A stretch of 64,000 bases of DNA from Membranipora membranacea (taxonomy: Eukaryota > Bryozoa > Gymnolaemata > Cheilostomatida > Membraniporidae): contig OU612068.1 of NCBI GenBank assembly GCA_914767715.1, forward strand, positions 22,258,001-22,322,000, read 5' to 3'. Positions 47,280 through 61,031 of this stretch are shown here, in pieces. The notes under the pieces are model-generated. The model searched no databases. It saw only the letters and a program-made list of their open reading frames with translations, and was not told where the DNA came from. The position numbers and the translations under genes were made by a program. The stretch's first letter is position 1. Each line of letters starts with the position of its first letter.

Positions 47280-47373
47280 ATTATATATGTGACTTTGTTG
47301 TATCTTGTTCAACAGCATACCTACAAATGTAACTATGCTGTTGAACAAGATACAACAAAGTCACATATATAAT
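47280..47373. repeat. Perfect hairpin with 40-bp arms
   Basis: 47280-47319 is the exact reverse complement of 47334-47373, with a 14-base loop. The arms contain GACTTTGTTGTATCTTG and its inverse. A transcript of either strand would fold into a long uninterrupted stem. No target duplication was identified. Either a very young foldback or MITE, or a small-RNA precursor. Confidence 0.85.
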
Positions 47374-50300
47374 TGATTAAAATGTAGGTAATTTTTAGTC
47401 TCTCTCTTAATTTTATCTTCTGTTTACAAGAAAGATTTCACTAACTATAATTGTTAAGTTTTGTGGAGTTTCTGTTTGTGCTCTGTCGGTATTAGGTAGA
47501 GACGACCATGATAAGAATTTTGTGATAACACAGTTGATATCTGATATGTTAGTTGTATCTGTTACTGCCTTGCCCATGGATAGAGAACTATTTGTAACAA
47601 AAGTACTGGTGCCTTGTCTTTTTTATGTAAAAACTATTCAAAAGATGGTTTTTGTGATAACAAAATGAGGGTTGGAGGATTGCAAAAGAATTTAGCAGCT
47701 GAGATAATCTTAGTTAATTGATCAAAGTTATTGGAACGTTTTTCTCACGCCCAACCGGAAAGTTGAAAGTTAAGATATGAGTGCCGAATTACTCTCCGTA
47801 TGACTGTATCTTGTAGGCGGGGTACAGGTTTGGATAATTTGGAAGTTGTAGATTTTATCTGCCTAGATCTTCCTGCTTATCCCTGCTTGTTTTTTAAATG
47901 GGTTCATTAATTAGTTTCATCTTGGTTACATCAGGTCATTGATTTTAATTCTTTAATTCGTGGGGATAATACTAAAATGTTGAAGACCAAACCTTCAGGA
48001 ATGTGTATACACTTGCAGAAATGAGAATCTTTAATAGCCAGTCAAAAGTCAAATCACTGGCTTAGTAACTATAAGGTATGTGTTGTAACTTGAGCATCGA
48101 TGTTTCTTGGAGCACCTAACATGATTTCATTGACAATTAAAATAATGCTGAATATTTAATGTCTTTGGCTAAATTTAGTTCGTATTTCTAGTTGCACTAA
48201 CTGACACAATGCTCTTCAAATCCCTCATGAAATCATTCCAGCTATATCACAAATTATACTCATTGTATCATCAAATCATTACAAATTAGCTGTAGATAGC
48301 AAATACCATTACAAGCTAAAATGTAGTTTCTCGTTTAGTGTGCATAAGACAGACAATTTGATATCTACGGATTTGTCTACCCGATCAAATTGTAAACTTT
48401 AGGAGACAACTTCTTGTGAGGCAGGCCACGTCCACCCTTCCTGCACTAGGGAGGGTGGGACACCATCCTTCCTGCACACATTGCAAACAATACAACCAGG
48501 TCAACTGCCGGATGTTTTCAAATAGAAACTCTTTCACAACACATAAATCTCGGTCAACATATACTTTATCAACTACGAGCTTCAACTTATATGAAACTAT
48601 TATATGAAACTTTTTTAACTCAGTTAAAAGGTCATGTAAAATTTAACAATGAAAATTCATCAATTAAAGTTTAACTCTTCATAACAATAATATCAAAAAC
48701 TCTGAAAAAAGGATGACAATTAATCAATTCAGTGCTAAACATGACATAAATTGTAATTACCATAACAGCATTACTGAGTGTAAACATGTTGCAAGTCTAC
48801 CAGACACTTCCAAGATAATCTATACAGCACAGTATATTGGTTTGTGGTGTGGGAGTGGTTACAAATTATTTAAATTTAGAAAATTCTGGTATTGAAATCT
48901 AACCTGATGAGGTTCAGCGTAGACTGTTACATTGGTGAGATCATTCATATTTTGTCTTTGAACTTTCGAAATTTGGGGTACTGAAGTTATTCATAGAGGA
49001 TTTGGAATGATAACCATTGTAATAAGAATGTTAGACATATTTTTATTAGTGCCTAAGCAGACCGACTAGGTATTGCAAGAGTTTTGTTCCCACAAGCATT
49101 CTATTTTTGAACCTGTCAGCCAAGTAGTTTTGCTTCTTTCATCTTTGATGCAAGTAACAAACAAAGATTGTCTTATTATCTTATCTTATAACCAAACAAC
49201 CTAGGATGACCACTTTTCCATGATCCGTTGCTTTTATTTATATGTGCAGTATTAGAAGATTCTGGAAGGGCACACCTTGGTATTTGCCATAAGCTCCCCA
49301 TTTATTGACCTAGCCCTCTCTCTCTCCCTCCCTTAGTCACGTCCACAACAGGTATTACCTCTCAGATGACACTCATTGTTCAGATTTAACCGGTGGATTG
49401 CAAAAACACTGGATAAATAATTCCGGATCAGTGACGTATAATACGAGTTTTAGTGGATTAGCTAATAACAATCTGACATTAATCCAAGGTTGCACTTCAT
49501 AGATTCCACAAGAGCCTCTACTCACATATTACAATCATCAAGCATTGTCTGATCTCACCTAATAACATAGATGAACTTTTTTACAACGGATTATAAGCGA
49601 TGATAAGGTTTTGTGCCATGCTGCAACTCAGCACTTCTTTCATCTCACCACCAGATCTCAAGATTGCGCAAACAGTTAATCTGATTATTCGTTGTGACTT
49701 TTCTGGGCTCTGACTGCTTGTCACTGGTTGGTGACCAAAAACAATTTGTTGCTAAGGTAACTACACGTATCCTTGTATCCTCAGATGACACTGCGTGAGG
49801 GGATATTGAGTTGGGACAGTCATGAATAGCTCTAACCGCTTTCTTTCCATACCACCCACTTTTCTCTGGTTCTCTGGTGTATGCAAACACGTTCCCACAA
49901 AGTTCAGCGGTTTAGTTGGAGATTCTCATCAGCGGGTTTTTTGCAATTACTCAAACACTTCACTTGATCTCTTACGTCACTGCGAGTGTTATTTCCTAAA
50001 CTCATAAATTAGCAAGTCATTGAATGATTGCCTGATGAACAAGATTGCTAGGTAAAGAATAACCGGCACACGTCAAAAATAGATGTATGAATTTTCAGAA
50101 CATTTTGCAATCAGATAACAGCTGTACCCACTAGGATATCATAACACCCGGGTTTTCCTTATTGTTTACATGTTTCCGCCGTATCGACAAGGTGAGGTAA
50201 TTATTTTCTATTCTAGATAACAAGGTTTCGGTTTCTTCTTTCTTATAAAGTGGCAATTAAACCAGCATGTGCCCCTTGGTCATTTTACCCTTGAGCTGAA

Positions 50301-53300
50301 TGCCCTGAAAGTTGTCACCAAGACCCTCCTTAGCTTTTTCAATTGGAGTAGCTTTTATCGGGGAGTAATTACATGTTGTTACCAATGTAAGTTGCATAAC
50401 AAACATACCTAGTACCACCCTGCAGCAGGGGCAACATTATGAAACTACACTTGGCACAGTATGCTCTGTAATCAAGTCTCGGTATAAAACCAAGGAGTAG
50501 ATCATAGATCACGACAACATTACGGTAATAGATGGTAGGTACAACAGCTAACCGCGCCTCATGACCTGTTTTTATCTCATCCTAATTATATAAATGATTG
50601 AACTACGGATGATATAATAAAGTAAAGTAGTAGGGAGAGTACCACTGTACAAAGATAATTATAGCCTGTGAACTCTTCATGTCATGTCAATGAACTGTTT
50701 TCTCACAAATTCCCGGATTGACCTGGTGTGGCTTCACCTTTTTGTAGATAAATAATACTTAAACTGGGAATGACCAGATTTCTTAGCTTGGATCGTCCAA
50801 TGTGCTCTGTGCTGTGTTTGATCTACCGTTTCATGGAACCCGATTTCTTCACCTGTAGCTTTTCTCCTTCTTTTATATGAAGGTGCTGGAATTTAATTAT
50901 CTTTGAAATATATTTGAACGGAGGTGAAGTTAATTATCGATCAAGTTGTTGAACTGTCTTGCCGATATTTTTGCCCCTTCTGATGATTGAACTGGATGGT
51001 ACTGATTGAATATCAACCAGAAGATAAATGTGGACAGAACTAACTAAAACCTTTCAACCTTCACAAAACAATTGAGATAAATATGTAGAAACAATATATT
51101 AGCTTTGCTTTCGAAGAAGGCTAACTTGTAATAATTAATGATTAGTATTCCACCTTTCCCTGACATGCCAAGTACCCATATCCCATATGGTTCTGGCAAA
51201 GCTTTAACCAAAGGCAAAGACATTAACATTAATTATTTTAAGAATTTATTCATAGTGTGCTCCCTATTTCTTCCCTTGGCTTCAAATATTTGCCTAGAAT
51301 TACACCTGATTTTGTTGAAACTTATTCTGAAGCTTGTAGCAGCTCTTCACTTGTCCTGTCTCCTAATTTTGTGTGAGCTGAAGTGTATTTGAACAGGATG
51401 GAAAGACCATTGCCCTGAATGCATAATCAATATCCTCCCCATGTCACAATTCAACACCATCGTATATACCTAAACTCATAAAAATCTCCAGGAACTAGAG
51501 TTGAGTTTGAAAAGACTGAAGTTGAGTTCAGACAGGATGTAGAAGTTTGTGGCTTGTCGAACACGTTTTCCGTATCCTTCCTCAGTCACTTGTCACTCTT
51601 TTTTAAATCTTGACCTGGGTGTATCTATGAAGTATATCTGCCGAATCATTGAACATAACAATAATTATTAGTTTCTGAGAATTGGAGCGCCTACTTTAAC
51701 GAATCGAGGTACCGGTTTTTGTTGGGCAATGTCAAGTGAAAAAATTGTATCACTTTTCTCACGATATCAGTTTCCCTCACTCCATGATACACAGTGACAT
51801 ACTGTAGTATAAAGGGACTGCCATCCTCTTTGCAGAGGATAACATTTCTATCTGTGGCACTAATTATTCTTAGAAGATTAGACTGTAAAATTGAAATGAC
51901 TTGCATCTTTAAATTATCCATAAGCTTACGGCCAGTCCGCTTTCTATAATTACTGTGGTCAGTTTTTATTTTTAACATTTGAACGCCGTTACAGGTTGAC
52001 TGCAAGCCATACAAATACTAATTTCCATTTGAGATTCTCGTGATCGATTTACAGCTAAGAGCTATAAATGGGGAATGATTGTATGTGACTCTGCCATTCT
52101 CAGCCATTCCCAGGGTATTTTTGGCTGAAGAGAAGAGGCTCCGGTCCATACTGTAGGCAATCCATCCAGCCTAGGGCTATAACATTTTGATTGTCAGTAT
52201 GGCGGTGTGAAGTGTACTTACCGGCAATGTAGGTATCATCTTACCAAGCAAAACCTCACTGTACGTAACAGAAGGTTATCTTATTATCTTAATGTATGAA
52301 TTTCAGGGCGACACATTAGTTTACCTGGAACACCCAAGTCAATGACACCCCTAGGCAATTTGTCCTTAGGTGCTGCTGGGCATGTGATAATATTGCTTAT
52401 GAGACTGGCTACAAAATTGAACCAAGAAATTAGTCTGTAACTCCTTGTCTTTAACTCCTTGATTGAACAATATGAAGAGAAATGGTTGACAATAGGTACA
52501 TGTTCGATATAAGGAACCAACTTGAACAGAGATCCAGCTAAATTTAGATTTTTTGCCTTATCATTGTGTCTAAGCATCCCTGAGGAACTCTGAGATATTA
52601 CTATCAATCACCTAAGCATTAATTGGTATGACAATAATAATGGTTGAATAATGGGTATAAGTTTTGATGTTTTGGATCATTAAAATAATATTATTCAGCA
52701 TCTCTGCATTTTTACCCCATTTAAAGTAGAAGACAACACTGGCACCACTAAATACGTATCAAGATGCAATTAACTTTCACCAGTAGGCAACATTCTCAAC
52801 AATAGAAATCCTAGGTATAAGCTTTGGATCTGCACCACAGGGCAGTCAGTAGCCCCTCCACCCCATGGCTGCAATAAGCTGAATTAAGTTGAGCAGCTAT
52901 TATAATCTCGAAGAAAACGCTGAATTGTGTTATTGAAAGCAATACTTCTGTTTTTGTAGATGATTTTGTAACTGAGATGAATGTTTATATATTTAGATTG
53001 ACATAACAAAAGATAACTGTGCTTCGATTCTAGAAAAAAATTACTTTCTACATCACTTTTTTCCAATAATATATTCGTTTGGAGAGTACGGGTATTGGTG
53101 TTACTGAAACAAAATGGTGGAAGAGAGTTAGTAATTGAGATAATTAAAATTTTCAAATTTAACATTTATTTATAACATCCAAATTTAGAAGGAGTACATC
53201 ATTACGCATCAAATATCAAAAAATAACTTTTCTGGTTGTCTTTCACTTTAAATACATAAATAATTTTGGAATGCAACATCAATATGGAAGGTTGAGCGAG

Positions 53301-55191
53301 ATTATATTGGCCATATAAGGCTATATTTTATCTACTGGCAAGTGCTTCAATTCATTGTCCCCTCTGATACCGGATTTGATTTGAGAAATTACGATTCATC
53401 ATAGCATACATTTTTATCGCCACCTATTTTAGGTTTTATTCTTGTGAAATTTGAAGGCATAAGACACGACGATTGTGTTTCCTGGTTCTTTAAAACGGTT
53501 TTCAAATAAATTTTGATTGGTTGCTCCATACCTCTCTGGTTGCTGGTAATTAACATGATGAGAGGTGGAAACTTGGCAGCTGTCTCGCAAAGATCCCCAT
53601 GAAGCCAATTCAAAGTTTTATTTAGGTGAAAGCGTTTATTACTATTTTCCATCAAGATCCTGCTTCAATCCTGGTTTTACAGTCAGCCAAGTAACAGCTT
53701 TTGAATTTGGCCTTGGGTGTACAGATGGCATCATTGTAATTAATTTATTGATTTGTTTTTCGGTTTTCTTGTTTTGCAATGTTTTGCCACAGCAATGATT
53801 CAGTCCTGGTTTGGCCCGGACCAAATCATCTCATAGTTGGCCGCAATTAATTACTGTACCAGATGTATCCAGATGCAAAAGTAATTTTCTTGAAAACAAT
53901 CATATTTCGTCATCACAATAAAAACAGCTGACTGGAGAATTCCATTCTCAGCAAAGCCGTGAGATCCGAGGTCTGGATGGAAAGCTCATGACTAATTAAA
54001 GCTAAAAATATCTGAACTTTCTTTATTTGACTCATAACATATTTCCTGCCAATAAATTGCTACATGACAGAAATTCCATGCGGTGAACCAAACTCTAAAT
54101 ACTGAAAATGGTAAGGGCTACAGCTTTCAACCCGCATAGTGTCTTCAAGTTTAGGATGTGAGGCTTTTTCACAGATCACCTGTCACTACAAGGGTGTGGT
54201 TTCCATGGATACCCTAGATAGTATTGCCATGCAATACAAGCACGTCACAGCGGGTTAACGGTTTAGGTTTAATTTAGCTTTATTAATCATTTAACGGGTA
54301 TATTGTTATGACATGACTTTACATATAAAACTTGGGAGAGCCTTCTATGCCAAACCAGTTCAGTTTTGACAGAGGTAAGTGACACATGACAACTGGTGAT
54401 TTCTTCTGTAGCAATATTTTGAAGTGTTAGTCTAGTAGGAATGGTAATTAGTACAGTTCGGTAGACTCTAGACAGAGTGAAGCTATGCACAACACTTTTA
54501 TTTTCCTCACTGCGCTTCAAGCATTTGGATTATACTGCTCTATCTTATGTTCAAGTGTGGCTCCATGGTTTTTTCTACAGATTAACTGTTGAAATCTCTT
54601 CACTTTTCTTCATGTGAACAGTGAGTGACGCATATAAGGTTCAATACCTTTGTTAAGTAATTATAATGATCTGTTAATGATAAAGTTAATCCACAGCAGG
54701 TAATTTATTATGATTAATGGATTATGTTTTTATCTACTACAGCGATAGCTATTTGTGGTAACCCGGCTGGCCGGTACTTACATAGTCGTGGGAATACTAC
54801 AGACATCATCTTACCATCTTCATCCTTATACTTGATCCTACTAAGTGGAATTATAATCTAAGATCCTGAAAATCAAGAGAAAAAGGTAAGAAAGCTCTTT
54901 GGTGCCAACTTTTAGGCGTGTTCCATTTCGTTTGTGTGGATTAGGGTTTTTGGGTGGGTTGTAAAAGGGAATTAAACAGACATCGCCCTTCAAGCATCCC
55001 TATTATTTATATGAGATGTAAGTCAAATCTGAGATTAGTCTGAGTTGTTCCTGCAGACGGTAAGATTAATTTCTGAAAATTACATACATCACTATGAGAA
55101 GAGTTTGAGAAACTATCAAGCATCAATTTTCTTTATAGAATTTCGTTTTTTTATTCATGTCAATCAATATTCCTATTTTCAGATCTTAAAA

Positions 55192-58100
55192 ATGAATATG
55201 TACATTCAACTTTTGCTGCTGGCAGCTTTTGTCGCCACTGCAGTTCACTGTACGTTTCCCGAATGGGACTACATGGATCTTATAAACGACGCAGATTTGT
55301 CAAGAAAATTCAAACCCGGATTTGTTATCTCCCAAAACCCAGAAGACGTCCCCGCCGGCTGTGGAACAACACTACCCAGATCAAGAGTTGGTGATTACAT
55401 GTATCAACACTACATCGGCAGACTAGATGATGGAACTATTTTTGACCAGAGGTTGGTTAAGTACATCTCTTGAAACTCATTTGATCTCCATAACAATATT
55501 GGCAGTGGCCGGAAAACCGTTAGTGATAGGTGTGGCAGATACCATAGATTTAATGAGTATTCCACTTGCATATTATATGCCGCAAATTCACTCGACAGGA
55601 AAAAAAAGGGAAGGGTTCATTAATTGCTTGCAGGTTTCAACGGTCTCGCTAATAATGCCCAATCAGTTGTAAATTATACAAGATGACAGTTGGGAGGGTC
55701 GAAGCGGTTCATTACATCTCAAAGTGCCTAATAGTGCCTCCTACTTATATCACACATTAGCTGGAGACGGCAAGTGTTGAAACAGAAAATTCTAGATTTT
55801 TTTCCATTACAGTAATCATGTTGGAATGAGGCCAGATTATGATATCTTTATCAAAGTTAATCAGCCCACAAGTCGTTATTGTAATAACTATATCATCTCA
55901 CAAATCACGCCAGAAATATTTCATTTGCCGAATCACTGTCCTGGCACGACTGGAGTGGCTTGTCATTGCTTCATTTTCCCGTGTCACATCCTGACGATCC
56001 CACATGGTCCTGCAGCTGTATTTCCTGCCAGATCACCACCCTAATCCATATTAGGTGTTATGACATCAATCATTTACTTCACCACATTAATGACCCTTTA
56101 TTGTACCTGCTGTTCATTGTTCAGAAAAACCTGGAACCTATTTGGACTTAGTTATTTCAATTTACCCAAAAAGTGATTTCAGATTGTGATTGTTTTGGAT
56201 GGAAACTGCCTAACATCAATTTAATTATCCTGCTGGTGTCATCGTAAAGATTCTATTAAATTCATACAATGCACCAATAAATCAGAGTCAAATTAATAAG
56301 TGTCCGACAGAAAAATAGCCAAGTCATGTACCCAGTTCTTGTCCTTGCCTGTCTAAGACTTTCTTTTTTTCACTCAACAGTTTCACAAGAGGACGTCCTT
56401 TCGAGTTCTATCTCGGTCTCAATGAGGTCATCTCAGGAATCGATGTCGGTATGAAGGGTATGTGCGTAGGAGAGAAAAGAAACATCACAATGCCTCCATC
56501 TATGGGATATGGCGATAGAGCAGTCGGTAAGGATCTCCTCTTTTTTACAAAACACAATAATGTTGCGTATTCCTAACCTAAAAGCTGATGGGCGTCAATA
56601 AGGTTTTAATGATTTAATTCTCTCAATAATCCTGTGTCAGTCTATTTTTATGACTATTACGAGTTACAAGAAACCATTCCGTAACTTGAAATGCCTTGGT
56701 CTATTGGAGGATGACAAGCTATGCGCAAGATATTTGGGTTTGATTCAGAGTTCTTGGCAGTGCCACAATTATTAAAATTCTTGTACTTGATGATCACAGA
56801 AGTGGTGAATGATGTTTCCTCATGGCCTGTTTCTTATCGAGGGTCTTGTTTCCTCATGAATTATTTCACCGTTTTGTGTATCAGTCAGGGTGTTTTCTCC
56901 TTACAATATCAATCACTGTTTGCTCCTCAACATTAGCAATTATTATGCATTACACAATTTCAATTTACATTGAGGTTTATTCTAATAACTACCATTTCTA
57001 ATTTCCTCTCCATCTTTTTTAGGATCCATTCCACCAAACTCTAACCTCCACTTTGAGGTCACGTTGGACAACATGTGGGTCAGCCCCTTCAGTTTTGAGG
57101 CCACATTCATACCTGAGGTCTGTGAGAGAAAGACAGCACCTGGGGACTTTATCTCTGTACATTATCGTGGTACTCTACAAAATGGCAGTCTATTCTGGAA
57201 TACGTAAGTGCCCTCATACCATCTCATCATCATGTATTGCTCATTCACAATATGAGAAAATATGAGCCAAGTCTTTCTTCCTACCAATCCCATGGCAGGG
57301 CTAGGGCATATAGAAAACTAGATAGACAACAAAAATTGCTACCTTTGCCTTTTATTAGTATAGTCTATGATATATCTTCAGTCTACACTCTCTTGCATAT
57401 TTTGCTTTTATGTGTTGTAGATATGATGTTGCACCACTCAATATCACAATTGGGGAGGCAAAAGCAATCTACTCTCTTGACAATGGTCTGTTTGATATGT
57501 GCGTTGGTGAGAAGCGTAGACTTGTCTCCCCTGCAAATATGGCTTATGGAAGTCAGGGTAGAGGTAGGTTTAAGCCTGTGTATTTTATGGATGATATCTC
57601 GGCTTATTGCTAGTTAATCACCATTGCTAGCCAATAATGTATACTGTAATCCCAAATGGTGTGTAATTCTTTCGAGGCCTCTAGAAAAGCGCAATCCATG
57701 GGTGGAGTCACTAGAAATGTTCAACCCAGCTGTTACATTGGTGAGGACACTTGCAAAAACAACACAAATAATAGCCCTATATCTGATGACATGACCGCGA
57801 AAGACGTTGATACTTGACCTGGTTTTGTTTAATGCTGTAATTTTGGTCGGCTTTAATTAATTATTGTTAACATTTTATTTTGCAGGTAATACCATCCCAC
57901 CTGGTGCAACTCTGATCTTCGATATCGAGCTGTTGGAGATCAAATCCTCAAAACTGAGATTTTTCAAAGTTGATGGGCCAGACTGCAACGCCAATAACCA
58001 AGTTTTCCAAAAAGACACTCTAACTATCGAATACTCAGCCACATCAGAGACTGGCGTTACCTTCCCAGCAGTAGGGTAAGTACTCTGAACATTTCAAACT

Positions 58101-59562
58101 TTCAGCAAGAATCAAAGAATCAAAGAATCACTGTATCACTGTCAATCAATGCATCAAATTATCACAAGAATCAATGCAAAGAATCACTGTGTTCTGCTTA
58201 GCAACACTGCTTATTTTACCCTTTAAATACCTTGGGTAACAGGTATGAACAACCCTGATCAATTTCAATATCAGATTGAGACCTGATGTGCAGTTTCCCC
58301 TCTGAATTCACAAAAACCTAACACCCTCACCAATTTTGTATGTTTTCTCTTATTTCTTTATTTGATTTGTTTGCAGAACTAAAAATTACACATGGGGCGT
58401 AGGATCCGTTGGTCTTCTCAGGGGTTTGGATTTCATGGTGAAGAGTATGTGCGTTGGTGAAAGCAGAAGAGCACAACTCCATCCCGAATTCGTTGATCAA
58501 GATTTCGATAACTGTGAGTATATTAAACGTTTTTTTCGATCTTCAAATCTGTTGTTCCAATGACCTGCTTTTGGTGAACAGTGCATCAATGTTTTACACA
58601 ATAATGTATCGTGAAAGTCACTTTTTTGTAATGAAGGGGACAAAACACCAGACAAAAAGTTATCTAACTCACTTTTCTCTGCACTTTTAGCTGGGTTACC
58701 TATCAACAAGAGGATCACTATTGACTACAAACTAGTCCACAACAACTTTGGAGTTGAGACCTCAACAACCACTGTTAGCCCAACTGAGAGACCGACTCAA
58801 GCACCAACTCCAGCTCCAACCCAAGCACCAACTCCTGCTCCAACCCAAGCACCAACCCAAGCACCAACCCAAGCACCAACTCAAGCACCAACCCAAGCAC
58901 CAACTCAAGCACCAACCCAAGCACCAACCCAAGCACCAACCCAAGCACCAACCCAAGCACCAACCCAAGCACCAACCCAAGCACCAACCCAAGCACCAAC
59001 CCAAGCACCAACTCAAGCACCAACTCAAGCACCAACCCAAGCACCGACTCAAGCACCAACCCAAGCACCAACCCAAGCACCAACCCAAGCACCTACACCA
59101 GCTCCTACACCAGCTCCTACTCCTGCACCAACCCCAGCACCAACCCCAGCACCAACTCCAGCTCCTACTCCTGCACCAACCCCAGCACCAACTCCAGCTC
59201 CTACTCCTGCACCAACACCAGCACCAACCCCAGCACCAACTCCAGCTCCTACTCCTGCACCAACCCCAGCACCAACTCCAGCTCCTACTCCTGCACCAAC
59301 CCCAGCACCAACTCCAGCTCCTACTCCTGCACCAACCCCAGCACCAACCCCAGCACCAACACCAGCACCAACACCTGCACCAACCCCAGCACCAACCCCA
59401 GCACCAACACCCGCACCAACTCAAGCACCTGCACCAGCTCCAACAAAGCCTGGAGTCAAAATCTGCAAGGGCAAAGCACCATTCGTGAACCTTGATCACT
59501 GGTGTTTCATAAACTGCAACAATGCTGTACCTTACTGCCCTGCATCTCACTGTGAATGCTGA
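55192..59562 (+). CDS. Secreted multi-FKBP protein with P/T/Q stalk and Cys-rich C-terminus
   Basis: Seven coding exons (55192-55451, 56381-56526, 57023-57203, 57421-57563, 57886-58075, 58377-58513, 58691-59562) encode 642 residues with consistent phases and GT-AG sites. A signal peptide (about 1-18) is followed by FKBP domain 1 (about 63-153; HYIG, FD, VISGID, GYGD, HFEV), FKBP domain 2 (about 168-264; [18 protein letters not shown]) and a degenerate third FKBP-like domain (about 286-370) lacking the GYG/AYG loop. Then come about 218 residues of QAPT and PAPT repeats and a final six-Cys module (CKGK...WC...NC...YCP..HC.C). FKBPs are peptidyl-prolyl isomerases; domain 1 keeps most active-site residues except the Trp. 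No ER-retention signal or EF-hands are present, unlike FKBP9/10, so it is probably secreted or extracellular. The start follows a 5' UTR acceptor at 55182. Confidence 0.85.
58793..59446 (+). repeat. Coding tandem repeat, 12-bp unit
   Basis: About 54 units of 12 bases inside exon 7 of the FKBP gene. The first part (to about 59090) is CAAGCACCAACC (QAPT); the second is CCAGCACCAACT or CCAGCTCCTACT (PAPT) with higher-order blocks. The repeat encodes a threonine/proline stalk likely to be O-glycosylated. Copy number is expected to vary. Long open frames in other frames and on the minus strand here are by-products of the repeat. Confidence 0.9.
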
Positions 59563-59788
59563 GTGTAAAAGCTTCTAGCAGTCAGTATTAGAAAAATTCT
59601 ATGGTGGTAATCAATAAGTTATTTTGACTTCACAGATGTATTTATTTTTTATAAGTGTCACACATTTTGTGTAGCTTCACAAGGCCTTAGCAAACACTGC
59701 TTTGCTTCTTTCCCCAGCTCAACTCAGTTTTTTTTTCTCGATAATCAGTGCACGATTTCATCCTACATATTTCATGTTAAGATGAGAG

Positions 59789-59794
59789 AATAAA
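59789..59794 (+). terminator. Poly(A) signal of the FKBP gene
   Basis: AATAAA about 227 bases after the stop codon, the first canonical signal downstream. Confidence 0.5.
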
Positions 59795-60111
59795 TGTTCG
59801 TACCAATCTAAATAATTATTGTTGACAGTTCATTTTCTAGTATTTGATAAAGTGATTAAATTTAGGAAGTTGGCTGAGTGATGCAGACATAGAACAAAAG
59901 TTCCACATAAGCATTTGGAACATTCTTTAAATTAAAGATTGCATAAAAATCATTCGAAATAAAAGGCAATACATTAAAATCAACTTCACAGTAACGCAAC
60001 AAAACTAACTTTTATGTGGCAGTATAAACCCACCTTGAGGTAAAAGTAACGACCTGCAAAATATGTTGTCTGCTTTTGTTGATTATGGCTGATATGGAAG
60101 ATCATCTAGGT

Positions 60112-61031
60112 CAGCTGTGGGCAACCTGCGGCCTTTTTGCCAGTGCGGCCTAATGGGTAATCTTTTGCGGCCTAATTGTAGCCTTATGCCTAAAAAAATT
60201 ATTACACATCAATTTTGGTTCCTCTTTCTTTATGTGGAGAACCAAGTATAGCGCTCTGTAAGTACTATATATTTCAAAATTGTGTCATTTCTCGTGTCTG
60301 CAATGATAGCAAAGCTTCCCCAGCCACTTTACACAAAATCATCATAACTTTGGTACTGGTGCCAACGACTTTCTCAAGATGTTTTCCTTTCGAAATAACA
60401 CAAAACAGTGACCTTTGGATGATAAAATTACAAAGTTCTCTAAGATAATAGCAATTTAGTAATTTTTGCAAAACAGTCATTTTGGACGAAAGGCAGATTT
60501 GTACCAAAAAGTCTCTTTGTTACAAGTGCTCCTGCATTATGGCTGAAGTTTTCCATTTGTCATTTCACAACCATTTGCAAAAGATTTCCCCCTTGCAGGA
60601 GGGTGGGCGCAGTAAGATGAAGATGAAGACAGGACGCAAAGAATTTAAAAAATTTTTTCGCTGCGCGAAAACACATATTTCTCCGCCACAACTACTGCCC
60701 CTTTACGAACTTTTTACACTTTTACCGCTAGGAGGGCCCTACAGCACCCCTCCCACCCTGCCCTTTGCCATACACATGAAAAACAGACGCATACAAAATC
60801 AAATCATGAGGTAAAATGACGCCACAAAACTCCAGAAGATTAGATAAACCCACATTTCTGCTGAGTTAATGGTTCTTGCAACATACTGCAGTCTTTACAC
60901 AAATTATTAACAGTATTAACAAAATAGGAAGTTCCAAAATTGTTAGTCCAGTTTCAATCTTATCCCTGCGGCCTTTTGAGTTGAGCCTGCAGAAAATGTG
61001 GCCTTTTTCAAGAAAAGGTTGCCCACCCATG
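60112..61031. mobile_element. 920-bp hAT-type MITE with 8-bp duplication
   Basis: The ends read CAGCTGTGGGCAACC and, as reverse complement, CATGGGTGGGCAACC, the typical hAT terminal pattern. A perfect 8-bp duplication, ATCTAGGT, flanks it at 60104-60111 and 61032-61039. GCGGCC-containing sequence lies just inside both ends. No transposase is encoded; the 110-codon frame at 60482-60814 has no domain. Non-autonomous. Confidence 0.85.

Larger units (their letters stand above)
45555..55191. other. Gene-poor interval
   Basis: About 9.6 kb without a convincing gene. Open frames are short, lack domains and are scattered on both strands. Recognisable items are a tRNA-like sequence at 46411-46483, a perfect hairpin at 47280-47373, and a possible non-coding first exon of the FKBP gene ending near 54885 at a GTAAGA donor. 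TC-rich simple sequence lies near 49315-49335. Confidence 0.5.

Noticed and set aside
53389-53824. Overlapping open frames of 60-88 codons on both strands
   Set aside because: No motifs, no splice context and mutually overlapping; best explained as chance.
58748-59488. 246-codon frame rich in Gln, Pro, Lys and His
   Set aside because: It is a shifted frame through the 12-bp coding repeat; the splice-consistent frame gives the QAPT/PAPT stalk and a proper C-terminus.
58762-59550. 262-codon minus-strand frame rich in Cys and Trp
   Set aside because: Antisense reading of the same repeat; no gene structure supports it.
60482-60814. 110-codon frame
   Set aside because: Lies wholly inside the hAT MITE and shows no domain.
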